Shown here: in pieces, positions 1-5,292 of the stretch
Layout: every line of letters begins with the position of its first letter
Position numbering within the stretch: the stretch's first letter is position 1
Assembly: GCA_900321265.1 (NCBI GenBank)
Contig: ONVJ01000218.1
Span: 1-5,559, forward strand
From: an uncultured Eubacteriales bacterium
GTDB taxonomy: Bacteria > Bacillota > Clostridia > Oscillospirales > CAG-272
Direction of reading: 5' to 3'
Length of the DNA: 5,559 nucleotides
Notes under the pieces: generated by a model
The model's database searches: none
Told to the model about the DNA's origin: nothing
What the model saw: the letters and a program-made list of their open reading frames with translations, nothing else
Position numbers and translations under genes: made by a program

Positions 1-100
1 GCAACTGAATTTTAGTTGCACAATTATAACATATCAAATACCGTTTGTCAACATTTTTTTTCCGAAAGGCAAAAAGATGAAAATGGAAATAATTATTGCT

Positions 101-109
101 TGATATAAT
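101..109 (+). promoter_or_regulatory. Possible extended -10 promoter element, weak
   Basis: TGA followed by a perfect TATAAT (104-109) matches an extended -10 element. No good -35 box lies 16-18 bases upstream (AAATGG at 81-86), and the surroundings are so AT-rich that chance is a real alternative. If used, transcription would begin near 116 and the RNA would carry the 229-262 palindrome in its leader. Confidence 0.25.
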
Positions 110-228
110 ATGTGATTATTTGTATAAAAAAAACTGAATCGAAAAATCACTGAAGCACATATTGTTTCCGAATTGTGTGATCAGAATCATATAATTTGCG
201 TTTTCGTGTGATCTTTAGCACTTTTTGC

Positions 229-262
229 AAACTTGTTATTGACGCACGTCAATAACAAGTTT
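229..262. repeat. 34-base near-perfect palindrome, candidate operator
   Basis: Two 16-base arms (229-244 and 247-262) are exact reverse complements separated by only two bases (CA). Each arm carries the core TTATTGACG. Arms this long are not expected by chance in a window of this size. There is no T run on either side, the arms are AT-rich and the loop is too small, so an intrinsic terminator is unlikely. It ends 11 bases upstream of the -35 box of the HTH-ART gene, which suits an operator. The helix-turn-helix protein encoded just downstream is the obvious candidate ligand, though this is inferred. Alternatives are a site for another regulator, or a recombination or replication element. Confidence 0.7.
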
Positions 263-273
263 TGATAAAGTTC

Positions 274-302
274 TTGATTTTTCGCCCGAAGTGTGATATA
301 CT
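274..302 (+). promoter_or_regulatory. Sigma-A-type promoter of the HTH-ART/partner operon
   Basis: The -35 box is TTGATT (274-279) and the -10 box TATACT (297-302), 17 bases apart, with a TG one base before the -10 box (294-295). Transcription should begin near 309, giving a leader of about 26 bases before the ATG at 335. This rules out the in-frame GTG at 293 as the start codon, because it would lie inside the promoter. Confidence 0.75.
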
Positions 303-320
303 GTTTGCACACAGGGCGTA

Positions 321-327
321 AAAGAGG
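321..327 (+). promoter_or_regulatory. Ribosome binding site that fixes the start at 335
   Basis: AAAGAGG ends seven bases before the ATG at 335. No comparable site precedes the upstream in-frame GTG at 293. Confidence 0.65.
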
Positions 328-334
328 CGTAAAA

Positions 335-1192
335 ATGAGTTACCGGATAACCGATGATATTGAACTGATAAAAGAACTCCTCGAAATGACGTCGGGCGAA
401 TTTGCCGAGGCGGTGGGCGTTTCACCCGAGACGCTCGCGCGGTGGATGTCCGGCGCTCAGAGCATTTCACGCGAGAGCGCTGAGAAAATATACGATTTCG
501 CTTTTTCGGAAGGAATACGCGTCAATAAGATAAAAGAACAGCTGTTCAGGGAAGACGCCGCCGCGAACGGGCGGATAACGCTTTTTCACGGCGCCAGAAG
601 CAGGATCGAAGGTGAAATATCGATCGACCGGTCGCGCGGGACGAACGATTTCGGCAAGGGCTTTTACTGCGGGGAGAGTCTTGAACAGTCCGCCATGTTC
701 GTTTCGGGATTCAGTGAATCGTCTTTATATATTTATGAGTTTGACAAATCGGGATTGTCCGGAACGCAGTTTTTCGTCGATCGCGACTGGATGCTGACGA
801 TCGCATATTTCAGAGGGCGACTGTCCGGATATTCCGAACATCCCGTTATCAGGGAACTGATTGAAAGGATCGATGGCAAAGATTATATCATTGCGCCTAT
901 TGCGGATAACCGGATGTTCGAAATAATCGACAGTTTCATCGACGGGGAGATAACCGACATTCAGTGCCGGCACTGCCTGTCCGCGACCGATCTGGGCAAT
1001 CAATACGTGTTCAAAACCGATAAAGCGGCAGGTCAGCTGTATCTGAAACGCCATTGCTATCTGTGCGAAAGAGAAAAAAAGTATTACCTTTCCTCAAGGC
1101 AGGAAGAGTCAAGGATCGGCAACGACAAGGTCAAAGCGGCCCGGAGGGAGTACCGCGGGCAGGGCGAGTATATCGAGGAGATTCTGAAATGA
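335..1192 (+). CDS. Helix-turn-helix / DUF3990-like ADP-ribosyltransferase-fold protein, putative toxin
   Basis: The protein has 285 residues and no signal peptide or membrane segment. Residues 10-45 look like an Xre-type helix-turn-helix (FAEAVGVSPETLARWMSG at 23-40). From about residue 80 the protein resembles DUF3990, a family I place in the ADP-ribosyltransferase fold. The motifs I see are LFHGAR (83-88, His85), NDFGKGFYCG (104-113, Tyr111), PIADNRMFE (188-196) and LGNQYVFKT (220-228, Gln223). His, Tyr and Gln would form an H-Y-[Q/E] NAD+-binding triad; this assignment comes from motif memory, not alignment. The tail is Cys-rich (C211, C214, C241, C244), which could be a metal site. The protein would modify a cytoplasmic target and repress its own promoter, both inferred. 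Its stop overlaps the next start as ATGA. GC content is lower than in the genes after 1866. Confidence is high for the gene, good for the family and moderate for the toxin role. Confidence 0.8.
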   Translation: MSYRITDDIELIKELLEMTSGEFAEAVGVSPETLARWMSGAQSISRESAEKIYDFAFSEGIRVNKIKEQLFREDAAANGRITLFHGARSRIEGEISIDRSRGTNDFGKGFYCGESLEQSAMFVSGFSESSLYIYEFDKSGLSGTQFFVDRDWMLTIAYFRGRLSGYSEHPVIRELIERIDGKDYIIAPIADNRMFEIIDSFIDGEITDIQCRHCLSATDLGNQYVFKTDKAAGQLYLKRHCYLCEREKKYYLSSRQEESRIGNDKVKAARREYRGQGEYIEEILK

Positions 1193-1668
1193 AAAAAATT
1201 GACGAAACCGGACTTAAACTCTGCAAAGTGCAGGCGGAACTGTTCGCTGCGTCGGTCTCTCTGGCGGAGTGCAGTTCCGCGGTGTTTCTTCGCCGTTTTA
1301 TGAATTCGAACGTCGCGAAAAGGATGGATGACGGCAGTTTTCTGTTCGAATCCGACACGAAGGAATCGATCGTGGCGGAGATCGAAGAAGAGTTCGGAAA
1401 AACCGCTTACGGTAAAGTGAAATACGCCGAAAACGAGCTCTACTGGATGGGATACCTTTACCGCTACTGGTGCTGCACCTACGGAAAAAGCAGCAGACAG
1501 GTCTACCGGATCATAAAGCCGGGAGAGCTCAGGGAACTGTTTTTCCCTTATCACTCTCTCGATACCGGCGCGGCGATCGAGCGCATCCTCGAAGCCAAAA
1601 ATATCCGGCAGGATGATATGACGGCGAGAGGGGTGGAAATTCTCCGCAGAATTACAAACAGAGCCTAA
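1189..1668 (+). CDS. Hypothetical partner of the ART protein, putative antitoxin
   Basis: This 159-residue soluble protein is one I cannot assign to a named domain. The ATG at 1189 overlaps the upstream stop (ATGA), and AGGAG at 1176-1180 lies eight bases before it, so the two genes are translationally coupled. The open frame extends upstream to 1054, but that part is a shadow of the upstream gene. Segments that look like conserved family cores are VFLRRFMNS (32-40), the aromatic YWMGYLYRYWC (85-95) and LRELFFPYHSLD (114-125). The rest is mostly predicted helix, with an acidic stretch at 59-70. I recall proteins with similar WxGYxYRYW and PYHTLD segments beside DUF3990 genes in gut Firmicutes, but cannot verify this. 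Order, overlap and small size suggest an antitoxin or an accessory subunit. The function is inferred from context alone. Confidence 0.75.
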   Translation: MKKIDETGLKLCKVQAELFAASVSLAECSSAVFLRRFMNSNVAKRMDDGSFLFESDTKESIVAEIEEEFGKTAYGKVKYAENELYWMGYLYRYWCCTYGKSSRQVYRIIKPGELRELFFPYHSLDTGAAIERILEAKNIRQDDMTARGVEILRRITNRA

Positions 1669-1682
1669 ACGGCTTTTGTTTG
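1655..1682 (+). repeat. Inverted repeat with the stop codon in its loop
   Basis: CAAACAGAGCC (1655-1665) pairs with GGCTTTTGTTTG (1671-1682) through 11 pairs with one bulged T (1677) and one G-T pair. The five-base loop TAAAC contains the TAA stop of the partner gene (1666-1668). No T run follows the stem, so it is not a classic terminator. It may stabilise the 3' end of the mRNA or pause polymerase before the main terminator. Confidence 0.45.
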
Positions 1683-1716
1683 CAGGGAGCCGGAATATCT
1701 TTCGGAACGTTATTCA

Positions 1717-1728
1717 ATGTAATTACAT
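1717..1728. repeat. 12-base perfect palindrome ATGTAATTACAT
   Basis: This perfect dyad ends 40 bases upstream of the -35 box of the dehydrogenase operon, where a regulator could bind. About one such 12-base palindrome is expected by chance in a window of this length, so the call is weak. Confidence 0.25.
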
Positions 1729-1741
1729 GAAAAAGAGCAAA

Positions 1742-1787
1742 AAAACCTGCGCCGGGCCGCGTATTCTGTTGACCCGGCGCGGGTTTT
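1742..1787. terminator. Strong intrinsic terminator, symmetric enough to work both ways
   Basis: The left arm (1742-1756, AAAACCTGCGCCGGG) pairs with the right arm (1773-1787, CCCGGCGCGGGTTTT), with one T-G wobble and a 16-base loop. The GC core has 11 pairs. TTTT follows on the + strand, and seven A residues (1739-1745) give a T run on the - strand. It ends the HTH-ART/partner operon 74 bases after its stop codon. The next operon's promoter overlaps it. Confidence 0.85.
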
Positions 1788-1797
1788 ATATTATACT
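1769..1797 (+). promoter_or_regulatory. Sigma-A-type promoter of the dehydrogenase operon, embedded in the terminator
   Basis: The -35 box TTGACC (1769-1774) begins in the terminator loop and runs into its right arm. The spacer is 17 bases (1775-1791) and the -10 box is TATACT (1792-1797). Both hexamers match the consensus at five of six positions. Transcription should start near 1804, giving a leader of about 60 bases before the ATG at 1866. Confidence 0.75.
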
Positions 1798-1808
1798 TGT
1801 AGTAAACA

Positions 1809-1825
1809 TGCTGCGGAAAGCAGCA
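1809..1825 (+). promoter_or_regulatory. 5' leader hairpin of the dehydrogenase mRNA
   Basis: TGCTGC (1809-1814) and GCAGCA (1820-1825) enclose a GGAAA loop. The hairpin starts about five bases from the predicted transcript end, the position typical of a 5' mRNA-stabilising stem. It has no T run and leaves the ribosome binding site free, so it is not an attenuator. Confidence 0.45.
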
Positions 1826-1851
1826 GGAGAATGAAATTGAAATAACCTTCT

Positions 1852-1857
1852 GGAGGG
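1852..1857 (+). promoter_or_regulatory. Ribosome binding site of E1 alpha
   Basis: GGAGGG ends eight bases before the ATG at 1866. CCT at 1846-1848 could pair weakly with AGG at 1854-1856, which is too little to claim regulation. Confidence 0.75.
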
Positions 1858-1865
1858 ATATTCGG

Positions 1866-2837
1866 ATGTCACAAATGCAGTCGCGCGACAGAGTCCTCGG
1901 CATGTACTCGAAGATGTACACCATCCGCGAGTACGAGGAGACTGTCAAATACCTCTTTTTCGAGGGCATCATGCCCGGAACGATACACCAGAGCGCCGGC
2001 GAGGAGGCCTCGGCGGTCGGGATCATCTACGATCTGACCGACCGCGACGTCATCTTTTCGACCCACCGCCCGGCGGGACACGACATCGCCAAGGGCGTCA
2101 CCCTGCGCGCGATGATGTGCGAGATGTTCGGCAAGGCCGAGGGCTGCTGCCGGGGCAAGGGCGGAGCTATGCACACCGGCGACTTTTCGATCGGCGCGCC
2201 GCCGGCAAACGCCATCGTCGGAGGCAACATCCCGATCGCCGCGGGTGCCGCGCTGGCCTTCAAAATGAAGAAGGAGCCACATGTCGCCGTGTCCTTCATG
2301 GGCGACGGCGCCACCAACGAGGGATCCTTCCACGAGGGGCTCAACTTCGCCGCCACCTGGAAGCTGCCCGTCATCTACGTCTGCGAGAACAATCTCTATT
2401 CGGCAAACACCTCGATCCACCTTACCACGCTGCTTGATAATCCCGGCGCAGACAGGGGAGTCGCCTACGGGATGCCGGGCATCGTCGCCGACGGCAACGA
2501 CGTCCTCGCCGTCAACGAGGCGATGGCGGAAGCCCTCGCCAGGGCGAGATCGGGAGAGGGCCCGACGATCATCGAGGTAAAGACCTACCGCAAATACGGC
2601 CACTCGAGAAACGACGCCTGCGGATACCGTCCGAAGGAGGAGGAAGCCTGGTGGTTCGCCCGCGATCCCGTCAAATGCTTCCGCGAGAGACTGATAAACG
2701 AGAATATCGCGACCGGCGAGGAGCTCTCGGCGATCGAGGAAAAGATCACGGCAGAGATCGAAGAAGCCGTCGAATACGCCAAAAACGCACCCTTCCCGGC
2801 GCTTGAGAGCGCCCTCGAGGACGTTTACGCCGACTGA
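1866..2837 (+). CDS. acoA: 2-oxoacid dehydrogenase (acetoin/pyruvate type) E1 component, alpha subunit
   Basis: At 323 residues it has the usual size of AcoA-type E1 alpha subunits. With E1 beta it performs the thiamine-diphosphate-dependent decarboxylation or cleavage of a 2-oxoacid or acetoin and passes the acyl group to lipoyl-E2, in the cytoplasm. The cofactor motif is complete: GDG (146-148), 26 residues, then NN (175-176). GKGGAMH (97-103) and GGNIPIAAGAALA (119-131) are typical family segments. The loop YRKYGHSRND (241-250) contains the active-site His246-Ser247 pair. STHRPAGH (65-72) departs from the HRxHGH I expect in this family: Ala70 stands where a His is common. The gene is first in its operon, has its own promoter, and is followed 20 bases later by E1 beta. 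The family is certain, but acetoin, pyruvate or a branched-chain substrate cannot be separated here, so the symbol names the closest type only. Confidence 0.93.
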   Translation: MSQMQSRDRVLGMYSKMYTIREYEETVKYLFFEGIMPGTIHQSAGEEASAVGIIYDLTDRDVIFSTHRPAGHDIAKGVTLRAMMCEMFGKAEGCCRGKGGAMHTGDFSIGAPPANAIVGGNIPIAAGAALAFKMKKEPHVAVSFMGDGATNEGSFHEGLNFAATWKLPVIYVCENNLYSANTSIHLTTLLDNPGADRGVAYGMPGIVADGNDVLAVNEAMAEALARARSGEGPTIIEVKTYRKYGHSRNDACGYRPKEEEAWWFARDPVKCFRERLINENIATGEELSAIEEKITAEIEEAVEYAKNAPFPALESALEDVYAD

Positions 2838-2857
2838 GAAAGAACGGAGAAAGAGTA

Positions 2858-3901
2858 ATGGCTGTTATGTCTATAGCCGACGCCCTTAAGGCGGCGATCG
2901 CCGAGGAAATGCGGCGCGACCCGAGCGTTTTCGTGCTCGGCGAGGATGAAGATATTCCCGGAGGAATGGGCGGCGCCTTCACCGTCACCAAGGGGATAGG
3001 AGACGAATTCGGAAGAATGGAGAACAGGGGAGGAGTCGTCAGCGAAGGGCGCTGCATCAACACCCCGATCTCCGAGATCGCCATAGCCGGACTCTGCGTC
3101 GGTTCGGCGATGTACGGAATGCGGCCGGTCGCCGATCTGCAGTACTGCGACTTCCTTTTCTGCATGATGGACCAGCTGGTCAACCAGGCCGCGAAGATGA
3201 GATACATGTCGGGCGGCACGCTGTCGGTCCCGATGGTCATGAGATGCCCGACCGGCGCGACGAACCGCGGCGCACAGCACGCTCAGAGCCCCGAGACCTA
3301 TTTCGCCCATGTGCCCGGACTCAAGGTCGTCTGCCCGTCCACCGCGGCCGACGCCAAGGGAATGATGAAGACGGCGATCAGGGACAACAACCCCGTCATC
3401 TTCTTCGAGCACAAGTTGCTGTACGGATCAAAGAGAAAAGAGGCGGGAGCGCTCAACCCCTCGGGTGAGGTTCCCGACGGGGATTATACCGTTCCATTCG
3501 GAAAGGCCGCGATAAGGCGGGAAGGGAAGGACATCACGATAGTCGCCAACCTGCTTATGAGCTACAAGGCCCAGGAGGCCGCCGCCGAGCTCGCGGAGGA
3601 GGGCATCGACTGCGAGATCATCGATCCCCGCTCGCTGCTTCCCTTCGATTACGAGACTGTCGTGGAATCGCTGCGCAAGACCGGCAAGCTCATGATCGTC
3701 CACGAGGACACCTACAACTGCGGCTGGGGCGCGCAGCTCGCCTCCTGGATCGCCGAGCACGAGATATTCCTGCTCGACGCTCCTGTCGTTCGCGTGGCGG
3801 CATTTGACACGCCGGTGCCCTTCTCGCCTGTGCTTGAAAACTACGTGATACCCTCAAAGGACAGAATTAAAGAAGAAGCAAGAAAACTGGCGAAGCTGTA
3901 A
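2858..3901 (+). CDS. acoB: 2-oxoacid dehydrogenase (acetoin/pyruvate type) E1 component, beta subunit
   Basis: The protein has 347 residues, a normal full length for AcoB/PdhB. GGAG (2846-2849) lies eight bases before the ATG. The N-terminal half is the pyrimidine-binding domain: GEDED (28-32) carries the conserved Glu29 that activates thiamine diphosphate, and TPISEIAIAG (69-78), MRYMSGG (114-120) and GAQHAQSPE (138-146, with His141) follow the family pattern. The C-terminal transketolase-like domain shows ITIVANLLM (226-234), IDPRSLLPFD (255-264) and LMIVHED (278-284), which serve alpha2-beta2 assembly and E2 contact. Residues about 54-67 (MENRGGVVSEGRCI) look longer than the usual link between EFG and TPISE. 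Twenty bases separate it from E1 alpha and 14 from the next gene. The substrate is unresolved, as for the alpha subunit. Confidence 0.94.
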   Translation: MAVMSIADALKAAIAEEMRRDPSVFVLGEDEDIPGGMGGAFTVTKGIGDEFGRMENRGGVVSEGRCINTPISEIAIAGLCVGSAMYGMRPVADLQYCDFLFCMMDQLVNQAAKMRYMSGGTLSVPMVMRCPTGATNRGAQHAQSPETYFAHVPGLKVVCPSTAADAKGMMKTAIRDNNPVIFFEHKLLYGSKRKEAGALNPSGEVPDGDYTVPFGKAAIRREGKDITIVANLLMSYKAQEAAAELAEEGIDCEIIDPRSLLPFDYETVVESLRKTGKLMIVHEDTYNCGWGAQLASWIAEHEIFLLDAPVVRVAAFDTPVPFSPVLENYVIPSKDRIKEEARKLAKL

Positions 3902-3915
3902 AAAGGAGGCGCAAA

Positions 3916-5229
3916 ATGTACGAATTCAACCGCGAAGAGTATGAAAAACGCGTTAGGTGGTTCACCGAAGCGCGTTTCGGGATGTTTATCCACTGGGGCA
4001 TCTACGCGGTCCCCGGCCGCGGCGAATGGGTGAAGAGCCAGGAAAAGATCCCCGACGAAGTCTACGACCGCTATTTTGAAGAATTCGATCCCGATATGTA
4101 CGATCCGAAGAAGTGGGCGAAGCTCGCGAAGAAGGCGGGCATGAAATACGCCGTTCTGACGACGAAGCATCACGACGGGTTCTGCCTTTTCGACAGCGCC
4201 TTCACCGACTACAAGGCCACGAACACGAAGGCGGGGCGCGACCTCGTCAGGGAGTACGTCGACGCCTTCCGCGCCGAGGGACTGAAGATCGGCTTCTACT
4301 ATTCGCTCCTCGACTGGCACCATCCCGACTACCCGCATATGACCGACCGCCACCACCCGATGAGGGGGAATCCCGACTACCCCGACGAGGGCAGGAACTT
4401 CGACAGATACCTTGATTACCTCCACAACCAGGTCAGAGAGCTCTGCACCAATTACGGGAAGATCGACATAATCTGGTTTGATTTCTCCTACGCCGATATG
4501 CGGGGCGAAAAATGGCGGGCGACCGAGCTCGTCAACATGGTGCGCGAGCTTCAGCCCGGGATACTGATCGACAACAGGCTTGAGGGCTCGGGTTCGGAGC
4601 AGGGCTCGCTTATGACCGGCGATCCGCTCCCCTATCACGGCGATTTCGCCTGCCCCGAGCAGATAATCCCGCCGCGGGGACTTGTCGACGCCAAGGGAAA
4701 GGACGTGGTCTGGGAGGCCTGCGTCACGATGAACAACCACTGGGGATACTGCCGCACCGACGGATATTTCAAGCCGGCGTCGATGGTGATAAAGAAGCTG
4801 GTAGAGTGCGTCTCGAAAGGAGGCAACCTCCTGCTCAATGTAGGCCCCGACGCCAGGGGAAGGATTCCCGACGAGTCGGTAAAGATCCTGAAAGAGGTCG
4901 GCCGTTGGATGGAGAGAAACTCCGAATCGGTATACGGGTGCGGCAAGTCGACGCTTCCCAAGCCCGATTACGGCCGTCTCACGCAAAGGGACGGAAACAC
5001 TCTCTACATCCACGTCTTCGACAATACCGTCGGGCCGCTTCCCGTCATCGGAGTGAAACAGGAGGACATCCTCTCTGCGCGCGATCTCGCCACCGGAACC
5101 GAGCTGAGAGCGAAGGGCGGATGGATGTGCTCCGACTACCCCGATACCGCTTTCATCACGCTGGGTGAAAATCCGGTCCTGCCCGATCCCGACGACACGG
5201 TGATCAGGCTCAAGCTGAGAAAAGAGTAA
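3916..5229 (+). CDS. Alpha-L-fucosidase-like glycoside hydrolase, family GH29
   Basis: This 437-residue protein is a complete GH29 catalytic barrel with a short C-terminal beta domain. GH29 enzymes release terminal alpha-linked L-fucose with retention of configuration. Visible family segments are FGMFIHWGIYAVPG (21-34), TTKHHDGFCLFDS (82-94), GFYYSLLDWHHPDY (126-139), IIWFDFSY (185-192, with Asp189 the likely nucleophile), WEACVTMNNHWGYC (266-279) and GGNLLLNVGPDARG (302-315). Glu248 and Glu267 are acid/base candidates, since this residue varies in GH29. There is no signal peptide, so it should act in the cytoplasm on imported fucosides. A strong AAAGGAGG (3902-3909) ends six bases before the ATG, and the gap from E1 beta is only 14 bases, so it belongs to the dehydrogenase operon. 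A sugar hydrolase inside such an operon is unusual. The family call is firm, and exact substrate linkage unknown. Confidence 0.92.
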   Translation: MYEFNREEYEKRVRWFTEARFGMFIHWGIYAVPGRGEWVKSQEKIPDEVYDRYFEEFDPDMYDPKKWAKLAKKAGMKYAVLTTKHHDGFCLFDSAFTDYKATNTKAGRDLVREYVDAFRAEGLKIGFYYSLLDWHHPDYPHMTDRHHPMRGNPDYPDEGRNFDRYLDYLHNQVRELCTNYGKIDIIWFDFSYADMRGEKWRATELVNMVRELQPGILIDNRLEGSGSEQGSLMTGDPLPYHGDFACPEQIIPPRGLVDAKGKDVVWEACVTMNNHWGYCRTDGYFKPASMVIKKLVECVSKGGNLLLNVGPDARGRIPDESVKILKEVGRWMERNSESVYGCGKSTLPKPDYGRLTQRDGNTLYIHVFDNTVGPLPVIGVKQEDILSARDLATGTELRAKGGWMCSDYPDTAFITLGENPVLPDPDDTVIRLKLRKE

Positions 5230-5292
5230 GGGACAAGGTCTTCCGTGTCCCGGAAATACTGTTCCGGTTAATCTTAACAGGGGAAAAAACAA
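5230..5292 (+). promoter_or_regulatory. Gap before E2 with mutually exclusive hairpins
   Basis: GGGACA (5230-5235) can pair with TGTCCC (5246-5251), and CCGGAA (5250-5255) with TTCCGG (5262-5267). The two stems share bases 5250-5251. TTCCG (5241-5245) can also pair with CGGAA (5251-5255), a third exclusive option. No T run follows, so it is not a standard terminator. No convincing promoter is visible. AGGGGA (5279-5284) lies eight bases before the E2 start and is the likely ribosome binding site. The fold may serve as an mRNA processing, stability or partial attenuation site. Confidence 0.45.

Larger units (their letters stand above)
1..334. other. AT-rich gene-free leader upstream of the HTH-ART gene
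   Basis: No credible coding region is visible on either strand here. The first 60 bases are roughly 27% GC, far below the coding DNA to the right. The stretch holds a long palindrome (229-262), a good promoter (274-302), weaker -10-like boxes at 104-109 and 190-195, and three copies of GTGTGAT (175-181, 206-212, 291-297). The last copy overlaps the -10 box of the good promoter. A short inverted repeat GCAACT/AGTTGC sits at 1-19 at the window edge and may be part of something cut off. The stretch is best read as a regulatory region. Confidence 0.6.

Noticed and set aside
1..19. Inverted repeat GCAACT/AGTTGC at the window edge
   Set aside because: Six-base arms in AT-rich DNA are weak evidence, and whatever lies to the left is cut off.
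190..195. TATAAT as another promoter -10 box
   Set aside because: No acceptable -35 box at the right distance (TTGTTT is 22 bases away), and such words are common in AT-rich DNA.
229..262. Reading the long palindrome as an intrinsic terminator of an upstream gene
   Set aside because: The stem is AT-rich, the central spacer is two bases, and no T run follows on either strand.
293..334. Upstream in-frame GTG start for the HTH-ART gene
   Set aside because: It lies within the -10 region of the promoter and has no ribosome binding site. The ATG at 335 has one.
249..470. 73-codon open frame on the - strand crossing the promoter region
   Set aside because: More than half overlaps the HTH-ART coding sequence, there is no ribosome binding site I can identify, and the product has no recognisable features.
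1054..1188. 45-codon N-terminal extension of the partner gene
   Set aside because: It lies inside the upstream gene in another frame and gives a basic, low-complexity sequence. The coupled ATG at 1189 has a good ribosome binding site.
1869..2603. Open frame of 244 codons on the - strand opposite E1 alpha
   Set aside because: It is a shadow of a conserved coding region and has low-complexity, Arg/Asp/Val-rich composition without motifs.
3841..5292. Long open frame (483 codons) on the - strand opposite the fucosidase gene
   Set aside because: It mirrors the GH29 gene, which has clear family motifs and a strong ribosome binding site. GC-rich codon use commonly leaves the antisense frame open, and the translated product shows no recognisable domain.
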